From Triticum aestivum (Eukaryota; Streptophyta; Magnoliopsida; Poales; Poaceae): DNA of 64,000 nucleotides. The stretch is from NCBI RefSeq assembly GCF_018294505.1, contig NC_057801.1, forward strand, positions 428,882,619 through 428,946,618. Reading direction: 5' to 3'. The notes under the pieces were generated by a model that saw nothing but the letters and a program-made list of their open reading frames with translations, made no database searches and was not told the DNA's origin. Shown piece after piece: positions 25,438 to 37,194 of the stretch; positions within the stretch are counted from its first letter, which is position 1; every line of letters begins with the position of its first letter. The translations under genes and the position numbers were made by a program.

Positions 25438-26446
25438 ATATCTACTATATGATTCATGCTCGACCTTTCGGTCTCAGTGTTCCGAGGCCATATCTGCATA
25501 TGCTAGGCTCATCAAGTTTAACCCGAGTATTTCTGCATGTGCAAAGCTGGCTTGCACACGTTTTATGTGAACGTAGAGCTTATCACACCCGATCATCACG
25601 TGGTGTCTCGGCACGACAAACTTTGGCAACGGTGCATACTTAGGGAGAACACTTGTACCTGGAAATATAGTGAGAGATCATCTTATAATGCTACCATCAA
25701 TCAAAGCAGAATAAGATGCATAAAGGATAAACATTACATGCAATCAATATAAGTGATATGATATGGCCATCATCATCTTGTGCCTTTGATCTCCATCTCT
25801 AAAGCACCGTCATGATCACCATCGTCACCGGCTTGACACCTTGATCTCCATCAAAGCATCGTTGTCGTCTCGCCAACTATTGCTACTACGACTATCGCTA
25901 CCGCTTAGTGATAAAGTAAAGCAATCACAGGGTGATTGCATTGCATACAATAAAGCGACAACCATGTGGCTCTTGCCAGTTGCCGATAACTTCGTTACAA
26001 AACATGATCATATCATACAATAAAATATAGCATCATGTCTTGACCATATCACATCACAACACGCCCTGCAAAAACAAGTTAGACGTCCTCTACTTTGTTG
26101 TTGCAAGTTTTACGTGGCTGCTACGGGCTGATCAAGAACCGTTCTTAGCTACGCATCAAAACCATAACAATATTTCATCAAGTTAGTGTTGTTTTAATCT
26201 TCAACAAGGACCGGACGTAGCCACACTCGATTCAACTAAAGTTGCAGAAACTGACGCCCGCCAGCCACCTGTGTGCGAAGCACGTCAGTAGAACCAGTCT
26301 CGTGTAAGCGTACGCGTAATGTCGGTCCAGGATGCTTCATCCAACAATACCGCCGAATCAAAGTATGACATGCTGGTAAGCAGTATGACTATTATCGCCC
26401 ACAACTCACTTGTGTTCTACTCGTGCATATAACATCTATGCATAGA

Positions 26447-26463
26447 CCTGGCTCGGATGCCAC
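26447..26463 (-). other. Primer-binding site of the minus-strand WIS-like element
   Basis: On the minus strand the site directly follows the 5' LTR and reads TGGCATCCGAGCCAGG, close to the complement of the 3' end of plant initiator methionine tRNA. It primes minus-strand cDNA synthesis in Copia elements. Confidence 0.8.
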
Positions 26464-26948
26464 TGTTGGGAAACGTAGTAATTTCAAAAATTTCCTATGC
26501 ACACACAAGATCATGGTGATTCATAGCAACGAGAGGGGAGAGTGTCGTCCATGTACCCTCGTAGACCGTAAGTGTAAGCGTTATGACAACGCGATTGATG
26601 TAGTCGTACGTCTTCACGATCGACCGATCCTAGTACCGAACATACGACACCTCCGTGATCTGCACATGTTCAGCTCGATGACGTCCCACGAACTCACGAT
26701 CCAGTAGAGCTTCAAGGGAGAGTTCTGTCAGTACGACGGCATGATGACGGTGTTGATGAAGGTACCGACGCAGGGCTTCGCCTAAGGAACGCTACGATAT
26801 GACCGAGGTGGATTATGGTGGAGGGTGGCACCGCACATGGCTAATAGATCAATGATCAACTTGTGTATCTCTGTTGTGCCTTTGGGGTTTTCTCTGCTCA
26901 CGTATATAAAGGAGGGAGGAGGAGGAGGCCAGCCCTAGAGGGGGTGCG
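26464..26948 (-). repeat. WIS-like 5' LTR, inner (3') part
   Basis: It starts TGTTGGGAAACGTAG (the reverse of the CCCAACA end) and runs to the Gypsy insertion point. On the minus strand TTTATATACG (26907-26898) is the LTR's TATA region. Confidence 0.88.
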
Positions 26949-28611
26949 TGATACGTCTCCAACGTATCTATAATTTTTGATTGTTCCATGCTATTATATT
27001 ACCCGTTCTGGATGTTTACGGGCTTTGCTTTACACATTTATATCATTTTTGGGACTAACCTACTAACTGGAGGCCCAACCCATATTGTTGTTTTATAGCC
27101 TATTTCAGTGTTTCGAAGAAAAGGAATATCAAATGGAGTCCAAATGGAATGAAACTTGGAGTACAAGCCAGGGAAGCGTCGAGGAGGCCACGAGATAGGG
27201 GGCGCGCCCACCCCCCTGGGCACGCCCTCCACCCTCGTGGGCCCCTCGAGGCTCCCCCGACCGGCTTCTTTCGCCTATATATTCCCATATACCCTAAAAA
27301 CATGAAAACAGAAGATAGATCGGAAGTTCCGCCGCCGCAAGATTCTGTAGCCATCAAAAACCTCTCGGGAGCCTGTTCCGGCACCCTGCCGGAGGGGGGA
27401 ATCCCTCACCGGTGGCCATCTTCATCATCCCGGCGCTATCCATGACGAGGAGGGAGTAGTTCACCCTTGGGGCTGAGGGTATGTACCAGTAGCTATGTGT
27501 TTGATCTCTCTCTCTCTCTCTCTCTCTTGTGTTCTCTCTATGGCACGATCTTGATGTATCGCGAGCTTTGCTATTATAGTTGGATCCTATGATGTTTCTC
27601 CCCCTCTACTCTCTTGTGATGAATTGAGTTTTCCCTTTGAAGTTATCTTGTCGGATTGAGTCTTTAAGGATTTGAGAACACTTGATGTATGTCTTGCCGT
27701 GCTTATCTGTGGTGACAATGGGATATTCACGTGATCCACTTGATGTATGTTTTGGTGATCAACTTGCGGGTTCCGCCCATGAACCTATGCATAGGGGTTG
27801 GCACACGTTTTCGTTTGACTCTCTGGTAGAAACTTTGGGGCACTCTTTGAAGTACTTTGTGTTGGTTGAATAGATGAATCTAAGATTGTGTGATGCATAT
27901 CGTATAATCATGCCCATGGATACTTGAGGTGACAATGGAGTATCTAGGTGACATTAGGGTTTTGGTTGATTTGTGTCTTAAGGTGTTATTCTAGTATGAA
28001 CTCTATGATAGATTGAACGGAAAGAATAGCTTCATGTTATTTTACTACGGACTCTTGAATAGCTAGAGCAGAAAGGATAACTTTGTGGTGGTTTTGTACC
28101 CTACCATAATCTCTTCGTTTGTTCTCTGCTATTAGTGGCTTTGGAGTGGCTTTGGAGTGACTCTTTGTTGCATGTTGAGGGATAGTTATATGATCCAATT
28201 ATGTTATTATTGTTGAGAGAACTTGCACTAGTGAAAGTATGAACCATATGCCTTGTTTCCTACCATTGCAATACCATTTACGCTCACTTTTATCACTTGT
28301 TACCTTGCTTTTTTTATAATTTCAGATTACAAATACCTTTATCTACCTCCATATTGCACTTGTATCACCATCTCTTCGCCGAACTAGTGCACCTATACAA
28401 TTTGCCATTGTATTGGGTGTGTTGGGGACACAAGAGATTCTTTGTTATTTGGTTGCAGGGTTGTTTGAGAGAGACCATCTTCATCCAACGCCTCCCACGG
28501 ATTGATAAACCTTAGGTCATCCACTCGAGGGAAATTTGCTACTGTTCTACAAACCTGTGCACTTGCAGGCCCAACAGCGTCTACAAGAAGAAGGTTGTGT
28601 AGTAGACATCA
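26949..28611 (+). repeat. 5' LTR of the outer Gypsy element
   Basis: The LTR is 1663 bp and TG...CA bounded, with a TATA-like CTATATATTC near 27274. It contains a TC dinucleotide run at 27504-27527. Confidence 0.9.
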
Positions 28612-28718
28612 AGCTCTTTTCTGGCGCCGTTGCCGGGCAGGCTAGGTAAGCGGCACTCACATCCCGTCAACTAAGCTCTTTTCTGGCGCCGTTGCCAGGG
28701 AGGTGAGTTCTTGAAGGT
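28612..28718 (+). other. Duplicated primer-binding-site region of the outer Gypsy element
   Basis: TGGCGCCGTTGCCGGG (28622-28637), the complement of the 3' end of plant tRNA-Asp, appears again as TGGCGCCGTTGCCAGGG (28684-28700). The surrounding AAGCTCTTTTC repeats with a 62-bp period (28611 and 28673). AAGGT at 28714-28718 is the left TSD of the inner Gypsy element. Confidence 0.85.
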
Positions 28719-30290
28719 TGATACATCTCCAACGTATCTATATTTTTTGATTTTTCCATGCTATGAAATTACCCCTTTTGGATGATTATGGGCTTTATTT
28801 TACACATTCATATCATTTTTCGGACTAACCTACTAACCGGAGGCCTAGCCCATATTGCTGTTTTTTTGCCTATTTCAGTATTTGGAAGAAAAGAAATATC
28901 AAACGGAGTCCAAACGGAATAAAACCTTCGGGAGCGTGATTTTTGGAACGAATGTGATCCGGAGAACTTGGAATGCAAATCAAGCAACAAACAAGGCGTC
29001 CATGACATAGGAGGGCGCGTCCACACCTCCTGGGCGCCCCTGTCTCCTCGGCCCCTCGAGCGGCCACCGACGTACTTCTTCCTCCTATATATACCTACGT
29101 ACCCCGAAAACATCCAGGGAGCAACCGAAAGACAATTTCCACCGCTGTAACCTTCTGTATCCATGAGATCCCATCTTGGAGCCTTAGCCAGTCCTCCGCC
29201 GGAGGGGGAATCGACCATGGAGGGCTTCTACATCAACACCATAGCCCCTCCAATGAGTTGTGAGTAGTTTACCACAGACCTTCGGGTCCATAGTTATTAG
29301 CTAGTTGGCTTTTTCTCTCTTTTTGGATCTCAATACAATGTTCTCCCCCTCTCTTGTGGAGATCTATTTGATGTAAACTCTTTTTGCGGTGTGTTTGTCG
29401 AGATCCGATGAATTGTGGGTTTATGATCAAGTTTATCTATGAGAAATATCTGAATCTCCTCTGAATTCTTTTATGTATGATTGAGTTATCTTTTCAAGTC
29501 TCTTAGAATTATCAGTTTGGTTTGGCCTACTAGATTGATCTTTCTTGCCATGGGAGAAGTGCTTAGCTTTGGGTTCAATCTTGAGGTGTCCTTACCCAGT
29601 GACAAAGGGTTGCAAGACACGTATTGTATTGTTGCCATCAGGGATAATAAGATGGGGTTTATATCATATTGCTTGAATTTATCCCTCTACATCATGTCAT
29701 CTTTCTTAATGCGTTACTCTGTTCTTATGAACTTAATACTCTAGATGCATGATGGATAGCGGTCGATGTGTGGAGTAATAGTAGTAGATGCAGGCATGAG
29801 TCAGTATAGTTGGCACGGACGTGATGCCTATATACATGATCATGCCTAGATAATCTCATAATTATTCGATTTTCTATCAATTGCTCGACGATAATTTGTT
29901 CACCCACCGTAATACTTATGCTATCTTGAGAGAAGCCACTAGTGAAACCTATGGCCCCCGGGTCTATCTTTTATCATATAAGCTTTCAATCTACTTTTAT
30001 TTGCATCTTTACTTTTTGCATCTATATTATAAAATACCAAAAATATATTTATCTTACCATACTATCTCTATCAGATCTCACTTTCGCAAGTGGCCGTGAA
30101 GGGATTGACAACCCCTTTATTGCATTGGTTGCGAGTTGTTTGTTTGTTTGTGTAGGTGCGTGGGACTTTTGAGGAGCCTCCTACTGGATTGATACCTTGG
30201 TTCTCAAAAATTGAGGTAAATACTTACGCTACTATTGCTGCATCACCCTTTCCTCTTCAAGGAAAACCAACACAAGCTCAAGACGTAGAA
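28719..30290 (+). repeat. 5' LTR of the inner Gypsy element
   Basis: A TATA-like CTATATATACC lies at 29084-29094. It is similar in length and sequence to 44163-45735, with scattered differences of a few percent by eye. Confidence 0.9.
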
Positions 30291-30300
30291 GAAGGATTTC

Positions 30301-30320
30301 TGGCGCCGTTGCCGGGGAGG
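30301..30320 (+). other. tRNA-Asp primer-binding site of the inner Gypsy element
   Basis: TGGCGCCGTTGCCGGGGAGG begins ten bases after the LTR. It is complementary to the CCCCGGCAACGGCGCCA end of plant tRNA-Asp. Confidence 0.85.
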
Positions 30321-30466
30321 TCTTCGCTCAAGTCAAGACATACCAAGTACCCATCACAAACTCATCTCCCTCACATTTACATTATTTGTCATTTCCCTCT
30401 CGTTTTCCTCACCCCCACTTCACCCTCTCTTTTTCTGTTTGCTTGTGTGTTGGATTACTTGTTGCC

Positions 30467-32547
30467 ATGGCGCAAGATAATACCAAATTTTGTGATTTCT
30501 CCAATACCAATAATAATGATTTCCTTAGTACTCTGATTGCTCCTCTTAATGATGTTGAGTCTTGTGAAATCAATACTGCTTTGCTGAATCTTGTTATGAA
30601 AGATCAATTCGCCGACCTTCCTAGTGAAGATGCCGCTACTCATCTAAACAACTTTGTTGATTTGTGTGATATGCAAAAGAGGAAAGATACGGATAATGAT
30701 ATTGTTAAATTGAAGTTATTTCCGTTTTCACTTAGAGATCGTGCTAAAGTTTGGTTTTCGTCTTTTCCTAAAAATAGTATTGATTCTTGGAACAAGTGCA
30801 AAGATGCCTTTAACTCTAAGTATTTTCCTCCCGCTAAGATTATCACTCTTAGGAACGATATTATGAATTTTGAACAACTTGATCATGAGAATGTTTCCCA
30901 ATCTTGGGAAAGAATGAAATTGATGATTCGCAATTGCCCTACTCATGGTTTGAATTTATGGATGATCATACAAATTTTTTTATGCCGACTTGAACTTTGC
31001 TTCTAGAAATCTTTTAGATTCGGCCGTGGGAGGCACCTTTATGGAAATCACGTTAGGAGATGCTACAAAACTTCTTGATAATATTATAGCTAATTATTCT
31101 CAATGGCACACCGAAAGATGTTCTAGTAAAAAAGTGCATGCTATAGAAGAAATCAATGTTTTGAGTGAAAAGATGGATGAACTTATGAAGATGTTTGCTA
31201 CTAAAAATACTCGTCTTGATCCCAATGATATGCATTTTTCTACTTTGATTGAGAATAATAATGAATCTATGGATGTGAATTTTGTTGGTAGGAATAGTTT
31301 TGGAAACAATGCTTATAGAGGAAACTTTAATTCTAGACCGTTCCCTAGTAATTCCTCTAATAATTATGGAAATTCCTACAATAATTCTTATGGTAATTTT
31401 AATAAGATGCCCTCTGATTTTGAGAATAGTGTAAAAGAATTTATGATTTCTGAAAATAATTTTAATGCTTTCTTGAAGAAAAATTGCTCAAAGTTGATGA
31501 TTTGGCTAGAAACGTTGATAGACTTTCGCTTGATGTTGATTCTCTTAAACTTAGATCTACTCCTCCTAAGTATGATACCAATGAGTCTCTCAAAGCCATG
31601 AGAATTTCCATTGATGAGTGCAAGGAAAGAACTGCTAGACTGCGTGCTAAGAAAGATTGCTTTGTAAAGGCGTGTTCTTCTAGTTTCCATGAAAATAATG
31701 ATGAAGATCTCAAAGTTATTGATATGTCTCCTATTAGATCTTTGTTTTGCAATATGAATCTTGATAATAATGGGACTGGAGACGAGTCAACTTTAGTTAG
31801 AAGGCGTCCCAAGAATTCAGAGTTTTTAGATCTTGATGCTAAATTTGGTAAAAGTGGGATTGGAGAGGTCATGACTTTAAGTAGTATTGAACCCACTATC
31901 TCGGATTTCAAGGAATTTGATTATGATAATTGCTCTTTAGAAAGTTGTATTTCCTTGTTGCAATCCGTTGTTAATTCTCCTCATGCTTATAGTCAAAATA
32001 AAGCTTTTACCAAACATATCGTTGATGCCTTGATGCAATCTTTTGATGAAAAACTTAATTTGGAAGTTTCTATACCTAGGAAACTTAATGATGAGTGGGA
32101 ACCTACTATAAAGATTAAAATTAAAGATGATGAGTGTTTTGCTTTGTGTGATTTGGGTGCTAGTGTTTCCACGATTCCGAAAACTTTATGTGATATTCTA
32201 GGTTTCCATGATCTTGATGATTGCTCTTTAAATTTTCACCTTGCAGATTCAACCATTAAAAAGCCAATGGGAAGGATCAATGATGTTTTCATTGTTGCAA
32301 ATAGAAATTTGGTTCCGTAGATTTTATCCTTCTTGATATAGATTGCAATCTTTCTTGCCCTATTATTCTTGGTAGACCTTTCCTTAGAACGATTGGTGCA
32401 ATTATTGATATGAAGGAAGGGAATATTAGATTCCAATTTCCATTAAAGAAAGGCATGAAGCACTTTCCAAGAAAGAAAGTTAAATTACCTTATGAATCTA
32501 TCATGATAGCTACCTATGAATTGAGTGCCAAAGATGGCACTACTTAA
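30467..32547 (+). pseudogene. Gypsy gag-protease polyprotein, three frameshifts
   Basis: The start ATG at 30467 gives MAQDNTKFCDFS. A Retrotrans_gag-type core follows: LKLFPFSLRDRAKVWFSSFP, SWNKCKDAFNSKYFP, LDHENVSQSWERMKLMI. Frame is lost near 30990-31006, again near 31484-31600, and at 32318. The middle is Asn-rich (about 31240-31440). The protease has CDLGASVSTIP (Asp codon at 32150), the DLGA form of the active site seen in this type of wheat element, then CPIILGRPFLRTIGAIIDM. The frame ends at a TAA at 32545-32547 without reverse transcriptase. The product would assemble particles and process itself, but cannot copy RNA. The motif SGIGEVMTLSSIEPTI (near 31855-31902) recurs in the outer element's ORF. 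Confidence 0.85.
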
Positions 32548-32563
32548 ATCTATCTTCGCTTTT

Positions 32564-32614
32564 ATGCCTAGCTAGGGGCGTTAAACGATAGCGCTTGTTG
32601 GGAGGCAACCTAAT
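32564..32614 (+). other. 51-bp motif shared exactly with the outer Gypsy element (copy 1)
   Basis: It lies 16 bases after the gag-protease stop. All 51 bases are identical to 46806-46856, although neighbouring DNA differs. It contains a short potential hairpin, GTTG-GGAGG-CAAC (32597-32609). The function is unknown; an RNA signal for packaging, export or 3' processing is a guess. Confidence 0.85.
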
Positions 32615-34176
32615 TTTCTTTGTGTTCTTTGTTTTTGTTCCTGTTTAGTAATAAATTTTGCATCTAATTTCTTTTTAGATGTGTTTTCATGTTTTAATTA
32701 GTGTTTGTGCCAAGTAGAACCTATAGGATAACCTATGATGATAGTTGATTTGATTCTGCTGAAAAACAGAAACTTTGTGCTCACGAGAAACAATTCTATA
32801 AATCCCAGAAACATGTTTTTGCATTGATTCGTTTTTCTGATGATCAATAAACAAATTGTCCAGGACTTCCTATTTTGGTAGGATTTTTAGAGTTCCAGAA
32901 GTCTGCGTTAGTTACAGATTGCTACAGACTGTTCTGTTTTTGACAGATTCTGTTTTTCGTGTGTTGTTTGCTTATTTTGATGCATCTATGGCTAGTATTA
33001 AGTGGTATGAACCATAGAGAACTTGGAATACAGTAGGTTTAACACCAAAATAAATAAATAATGAGTTCATTACAGTACCTTATGTGGTGGTTTTGTTTTC
33101 TTTCACTAATGGAGCTTATAAGATTTCCTGTTGAGTTTTGTGTTCTAAAGTTTTCAAGTTTTGGGTAAAGCTTTGATGGACTATGGAACAAGGAGTGGCA
33201 AAATCCTAAGCTTGGGGATGCCCATGGCACCCCAAGATATTCAAGAATATCCAAAATCCTAAGCTCGGGGATGCCCCGGGAAGGCATCCCCTCTTACGTT
33301 TTCGTTCATTGGTAACTTTACTTGGAGCTATATTTTTATTCGCCACATGATATGTGTTTTGCTTGGAGCGTCGTGTATTATATTAGTATTTGCTTTTTAG
33401 TTTACCACAATCATCCTTGCTGTACACACCTTTTGGGAGATGCCTATTTGATTTGAATTTATTAGAATATGCTATGTGCTTCACTTATATCTTTTGAGCT
33501 TGATAGTTTTTGCTCTAGTGCTTCAGTTATATCTTTTTGAGCACAGCGGTGGATTAATTTTATAGAAATTTCAAGTCTCTCATGATTCACTTATATTATT
33601 TTGAGAGTCTTTTAGAACATCATGGTATTTGCTATGGTTATAAATTGGTCCTAGAATGGTAGGCATCCAAGTTGGGTATAATAAAAACTATCATAGGAAG
33701 TTAATTGGATGCTATGATCAATTTGATACTTGATAATTGTTTTGAGATATGGAGGTAGTGATATTAAAGTCATGCTAGTTGGGTAATTATGAATTTAAAA
33801 AAATGCTTGTGTTTAAGTTAGCAAGTCCCGTAGCATGCACGTATGGTTAAAGTTGTGTAACAAATTTGAAACATGAAGTGTACCTGGCTTGTGCATCCTT
33901 ATGAGTGGCGGTCGGGGACGAGCGATGGTCTTTTCCTACCAATCTATCCCTCTAGGAGCATGCGTGTAGTGCTTGATTTTTGATGACTTCTAAATTTTTG
34001 CAATAAGTATATGAGTTCTTTTGACTAATGTTGAGTCCATGGATTATACACACTTTTACCTTTCCACCGTTGCTAGCCTCTTCTGTACCGTGCATTGCCC
34101 TTTCTCACCTTGAGAGTTGGTGCAAACTTCGCCGGTGCATCTGAACCCCATGATATGATACGCTCTATCATACATA
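32615..34176 (+). other. Non-coding 3' region of the inner Gypsy element, up to the Angela insertion
   Basis: The region is AT-rich with stops in all frames and no domain that I can see. It aligns along its length with 46857-48360 of the outer element (for example CAGATTCTGTTTT, AGCTTGGGGATGCC and GTAGCATGCACGTATGG occur in both). It resumes at 42967 after the guest element. Confidence 0.8.
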
Positions 34177-35930
34177 TGTTGGAAATATGCCCTAGAGGCA
34201 ATAATAAAAGTGTTATTATTATATTTCTTTGTTCATGATAATAGTCTTTTATTCATGCTATAACTGTATTATCCGGAAATCGTAATACACGTGTGAATAC
34301 ATAGACCACAATATGTCCCTAGTGAGCCTCTAGTTGACTAGCTCGTTGTGATCAACAGATAGTCATGGTTTCCTGGCTATGGACATTGGATGTCGTTGAT
34401 AATGGGATCACATCATTAGGAGAATGATGTGATGGACAAGACCCAATCCTAAGCATAGCACAAAGGTCGGTTAGTTCGTTTGCTAGAGCTTTTCCAATGT
34501 CAAGTATCTCTTCCTTAGACCATGAGATCATGTAACTCCCGGATACCGTAGGAGTGCTTTGGGTGTACCAAACGTCACAACGTAACTAGGTGACTATAAA
34601 GGTGCATTACAGGTATCTCCGAAAGTGTCTGTTGGGTTGACACGGATCGAGACTGGGATTTGTCACTCCGTATGACGGAGAGGTATCTCTGGGCCCACTC
34701 GGTAATGCATCATCACAATGAGCTCAAAGTGACCAAGTGTTTGATCACGGGATCATGCATTGCGGTACGAGTAAAGTGACTTGCCGGTAACGAGACTGAA
34801 CGAGGTATTGGGATACCGACGATCGAGTCTCGGGCATGTAACGTACCGATTGATAAAGGGAATTGCATACGGGGTTTGATCGAATCCTCGACATCATGGT
34901 TCATCCGATGACAACATCGAGGAGCATGTGGGAGCCAACATGGGTATCCAGATCCCGCTATTGGTTATTGACCTGAGGTCGTCTCGGTCATGTCTGCATG
35001 TCTCCCGAACCCGTAGGGTCTACACACTTAAGGTTCGGTGACACTAGGGTTATCAGGAAGACAAGTATGTGATTACCGAATGTTGTTCGGAGTCCCGGAT
35101 GAGATCCCGGACGTCACGAGGAGTTCCGGAATGGTCCGGAGGTAAAGATTTATATAAGGAAAGTGGTTAAACGGACACCGGAAAGTTTCGGTGGCATACC
35201 AATATTGTACCGGGGCCATCGGAAGGGTTCCGGGGTCCACCGGGTGGGGCCACCCCTCCCGAGGGGCCACATGGGCTATGTGGGAGAGGGAGCCAACCCC
35301 TAGTGGGCTGGGCGCGCCTCCCCACCTAGGCCCATGCGGCTAGGGCAAGGGGAGGGGAAACCCTAAAGGGGGCGCCCCCTAGCTTGGGGGGCAAGCCACC
35401 CCTCTTTCCCCTCTCCCTTTGGCCGCCGCCCCCCTCTAGGGTTTCCCCTAGAGGGCCGGGCCCCTTGCCCCTCTCCTCCTATATATAGAGGGGTGAGGGG
35501 AGGGCTGCTGGACGAACACAACTCAAGGCACAACCCCTCCCCTCCCCAACACCTCTCCTCCTCCGTACGTGCTTGGCGAAGCCCTGTCGGAGTACTTCTG
35601 CACCAACTACACCACGCCGTCGTGCTGCCGTTGGAGCTGCCTTCCTCAACCTCTCCTTCCTCCTTGCTGGATCAAGACGGAGGAGACGTCATCCGTCCCG
35701 TACGTGTGTTGAACGCGGAGGTGCTGTCCGTTCAGCACTTGGTCATCGGTGACCCGAATCACGACGAGTACGACTCCATCATCACCATCCCCTTGAACGC
35801 TTCCGCACTCGATCTACAAGTGGTATGTAGATGCAAACTCTTCCCCTTGACTCGTTGCTTAGATGAACTCATAGATGGATCTTGGTGAAACCGTAGGAGA
35901 AATTTTAATTTTCTGCAACGTTCCCCAACA
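34177..35930 (+). repeat. 5' LTR of the young Angela-like element
   Basis: It runs from TGTTGGAAATATGCCC to TTCCCCAACA. The TATA box TATATATAG (35480-35488) is the likely sense promoter, followed by GGGGTGAGGGGAGGG and a leader. Confidence 0.96.
35480..35488 (+). promoter_or_regulatory. TATA box in the 5' LTR of the young Angela-like element
   Basis: TATATATAG sits in a CT-rich context (CTCTCCTCC upstream). The same box is at about 42511 in the 3' LTR. In BARE/Angela elements transcription starts shortly downstream of such boxes. Confidence 0.7.
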
Positions 35931-35931
35931 G

Positions 35932-35947
35932 TGGTATCGGAGCTAGG
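35932..35947 (+). other. Initiator-Met primer-binding site of the young Angela-like element
   Basis: TGGTATCGGAGCTAGG lies one base after the LTR. It differs at two positions (G at the 8th and T at the 13th base) from the complement of the plant initiator-Met tRNA end as I recall it. Confidence 0.85.
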
Positions 35948-37194
35948 TCTATGCGTAGTTCTCTTTGCACGAGTAGAACACAATTTTGTTATGGGCGTAG
36001 ATCTTGTCAACTTGCTTGCCGCTACTAGTCTTATCTTGCTTCAGCGGTATTGTGGGATGAAGCGGCCTGGACCAACCTTACACGTACGCTTACGTGAGAC
36101 CGGTTCCACCGATTAACATGCACTAGTTGCATAAGGTGGCTGGCGGGTGTCTGTCTCTCCCACTTTAGTTGGAGCGGATTCGATGAAAAGGGTCCTTATG
36201 AAGGGTAAATAGAAGTTGACAAAATCACGTTGTGGTTATTCGTTGGTAAGAAAATGTTCTTGCTAGAACCCAATTGCAGCCACGTAAAAGATGCAACAAC
36301 AATTAGAGGACGTCTAACTTGTTTTTGCAGCAATTGTCATGTGATGTGATATGGCCAGAAGTTGTGATGAATGATGAATGATATATTGTGATGTATGAGA
36401 TCATGTTCTTGTAACCGGCAGGAGCCATAGGAGTTGTCTTTATTTTTGTATGACCTGCGTGTCATTGAAGAACGCCATGTAAACTACTTTACTTTATTGC
36501 TAAACACGTTAGTCATAGAAGTAGAAGTAGTCGTTGGCGTGACAACTTCATGAAGACACGATGATGGAGATCATGATGATGGAGATCATGGTGTCATGCC
36601 GGTGACAAGATGATCATGGAGCCCCGAAGATGAAGATCAAAGGAGCTATATGATATTGGCCATATCATGTCACTACTTTATATAATTGCATGTGATGTTT
36701 ATTATGTTTTATGCATCTTGTTTACTTAGAATGACGGTAGTAAATAAGATGATCCCTTACAACAATTTCAAGAAGTGTTCTCCCCTAACTGTGCACCGTT
36801 GCTAAATTTCGTCGTTTCGAAGCACCACGTGATGATCGGGTGTGATAGATCCTTACGTTCACATACAACGGGTGTAAGACAGTTTTACACATGCAAAACA
36901 CTTAGGGTTAACTTGACGAGCCTAGCATGTACAGACATGGCCTCAGAAGACGGAGACCGAAAGGTCGAACACGAGTCGTATGGAAGATACGATCAACATG
37001 AGAATGTTCACCGACGATGACTAGTCCGTCTCACGTGATGATCGGACACGGCCTAGTCGACTCGGATCGTGTAACACTTAGATGACTAGGGGGATGTCAA
37101 ATCTGAGTGGGAGTTCATTCAATAATTTGATTAGATGAACTTAATTATCATGAACTTAGTCTAAAACCTTTTGCAAATATGTCTTGTAGATCAA
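35948..37194 (+). other. 5' leader of the young Angela-like element
   Basis: This is about 1.2 kb of untranslated leader between the primer site and the gag start. It has only short frames, including a repeated GATGATGGAGATCATG motif near 36560-36590. Long leaders of this size are normal for Angela/BARE/WIS elements. Confidence 0.8.

Noticed and set aside
1554..26464. WIS leader present in both orientations, possibly a self-integration product of one cDNA
   Set aside because: The two leader copies differ by many substitutions and the left copy is cut by another LTR-like sequence, so two separate WIS-like elements, one inside the other, fit better.
27504..27527. TC microsatellite as a regulatory site
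   Set aside because: It is a simple repeat also found at the same place in the partner LTR (50280-50298) and differs in length; no further signal.
30301..30320. tRNA gene fragments
   Set aside because: The matches to tRNA-Asp and initiator-Met sequence are complements of the 3' ends only, placed next to LTRs, so they are primer-binding sites.
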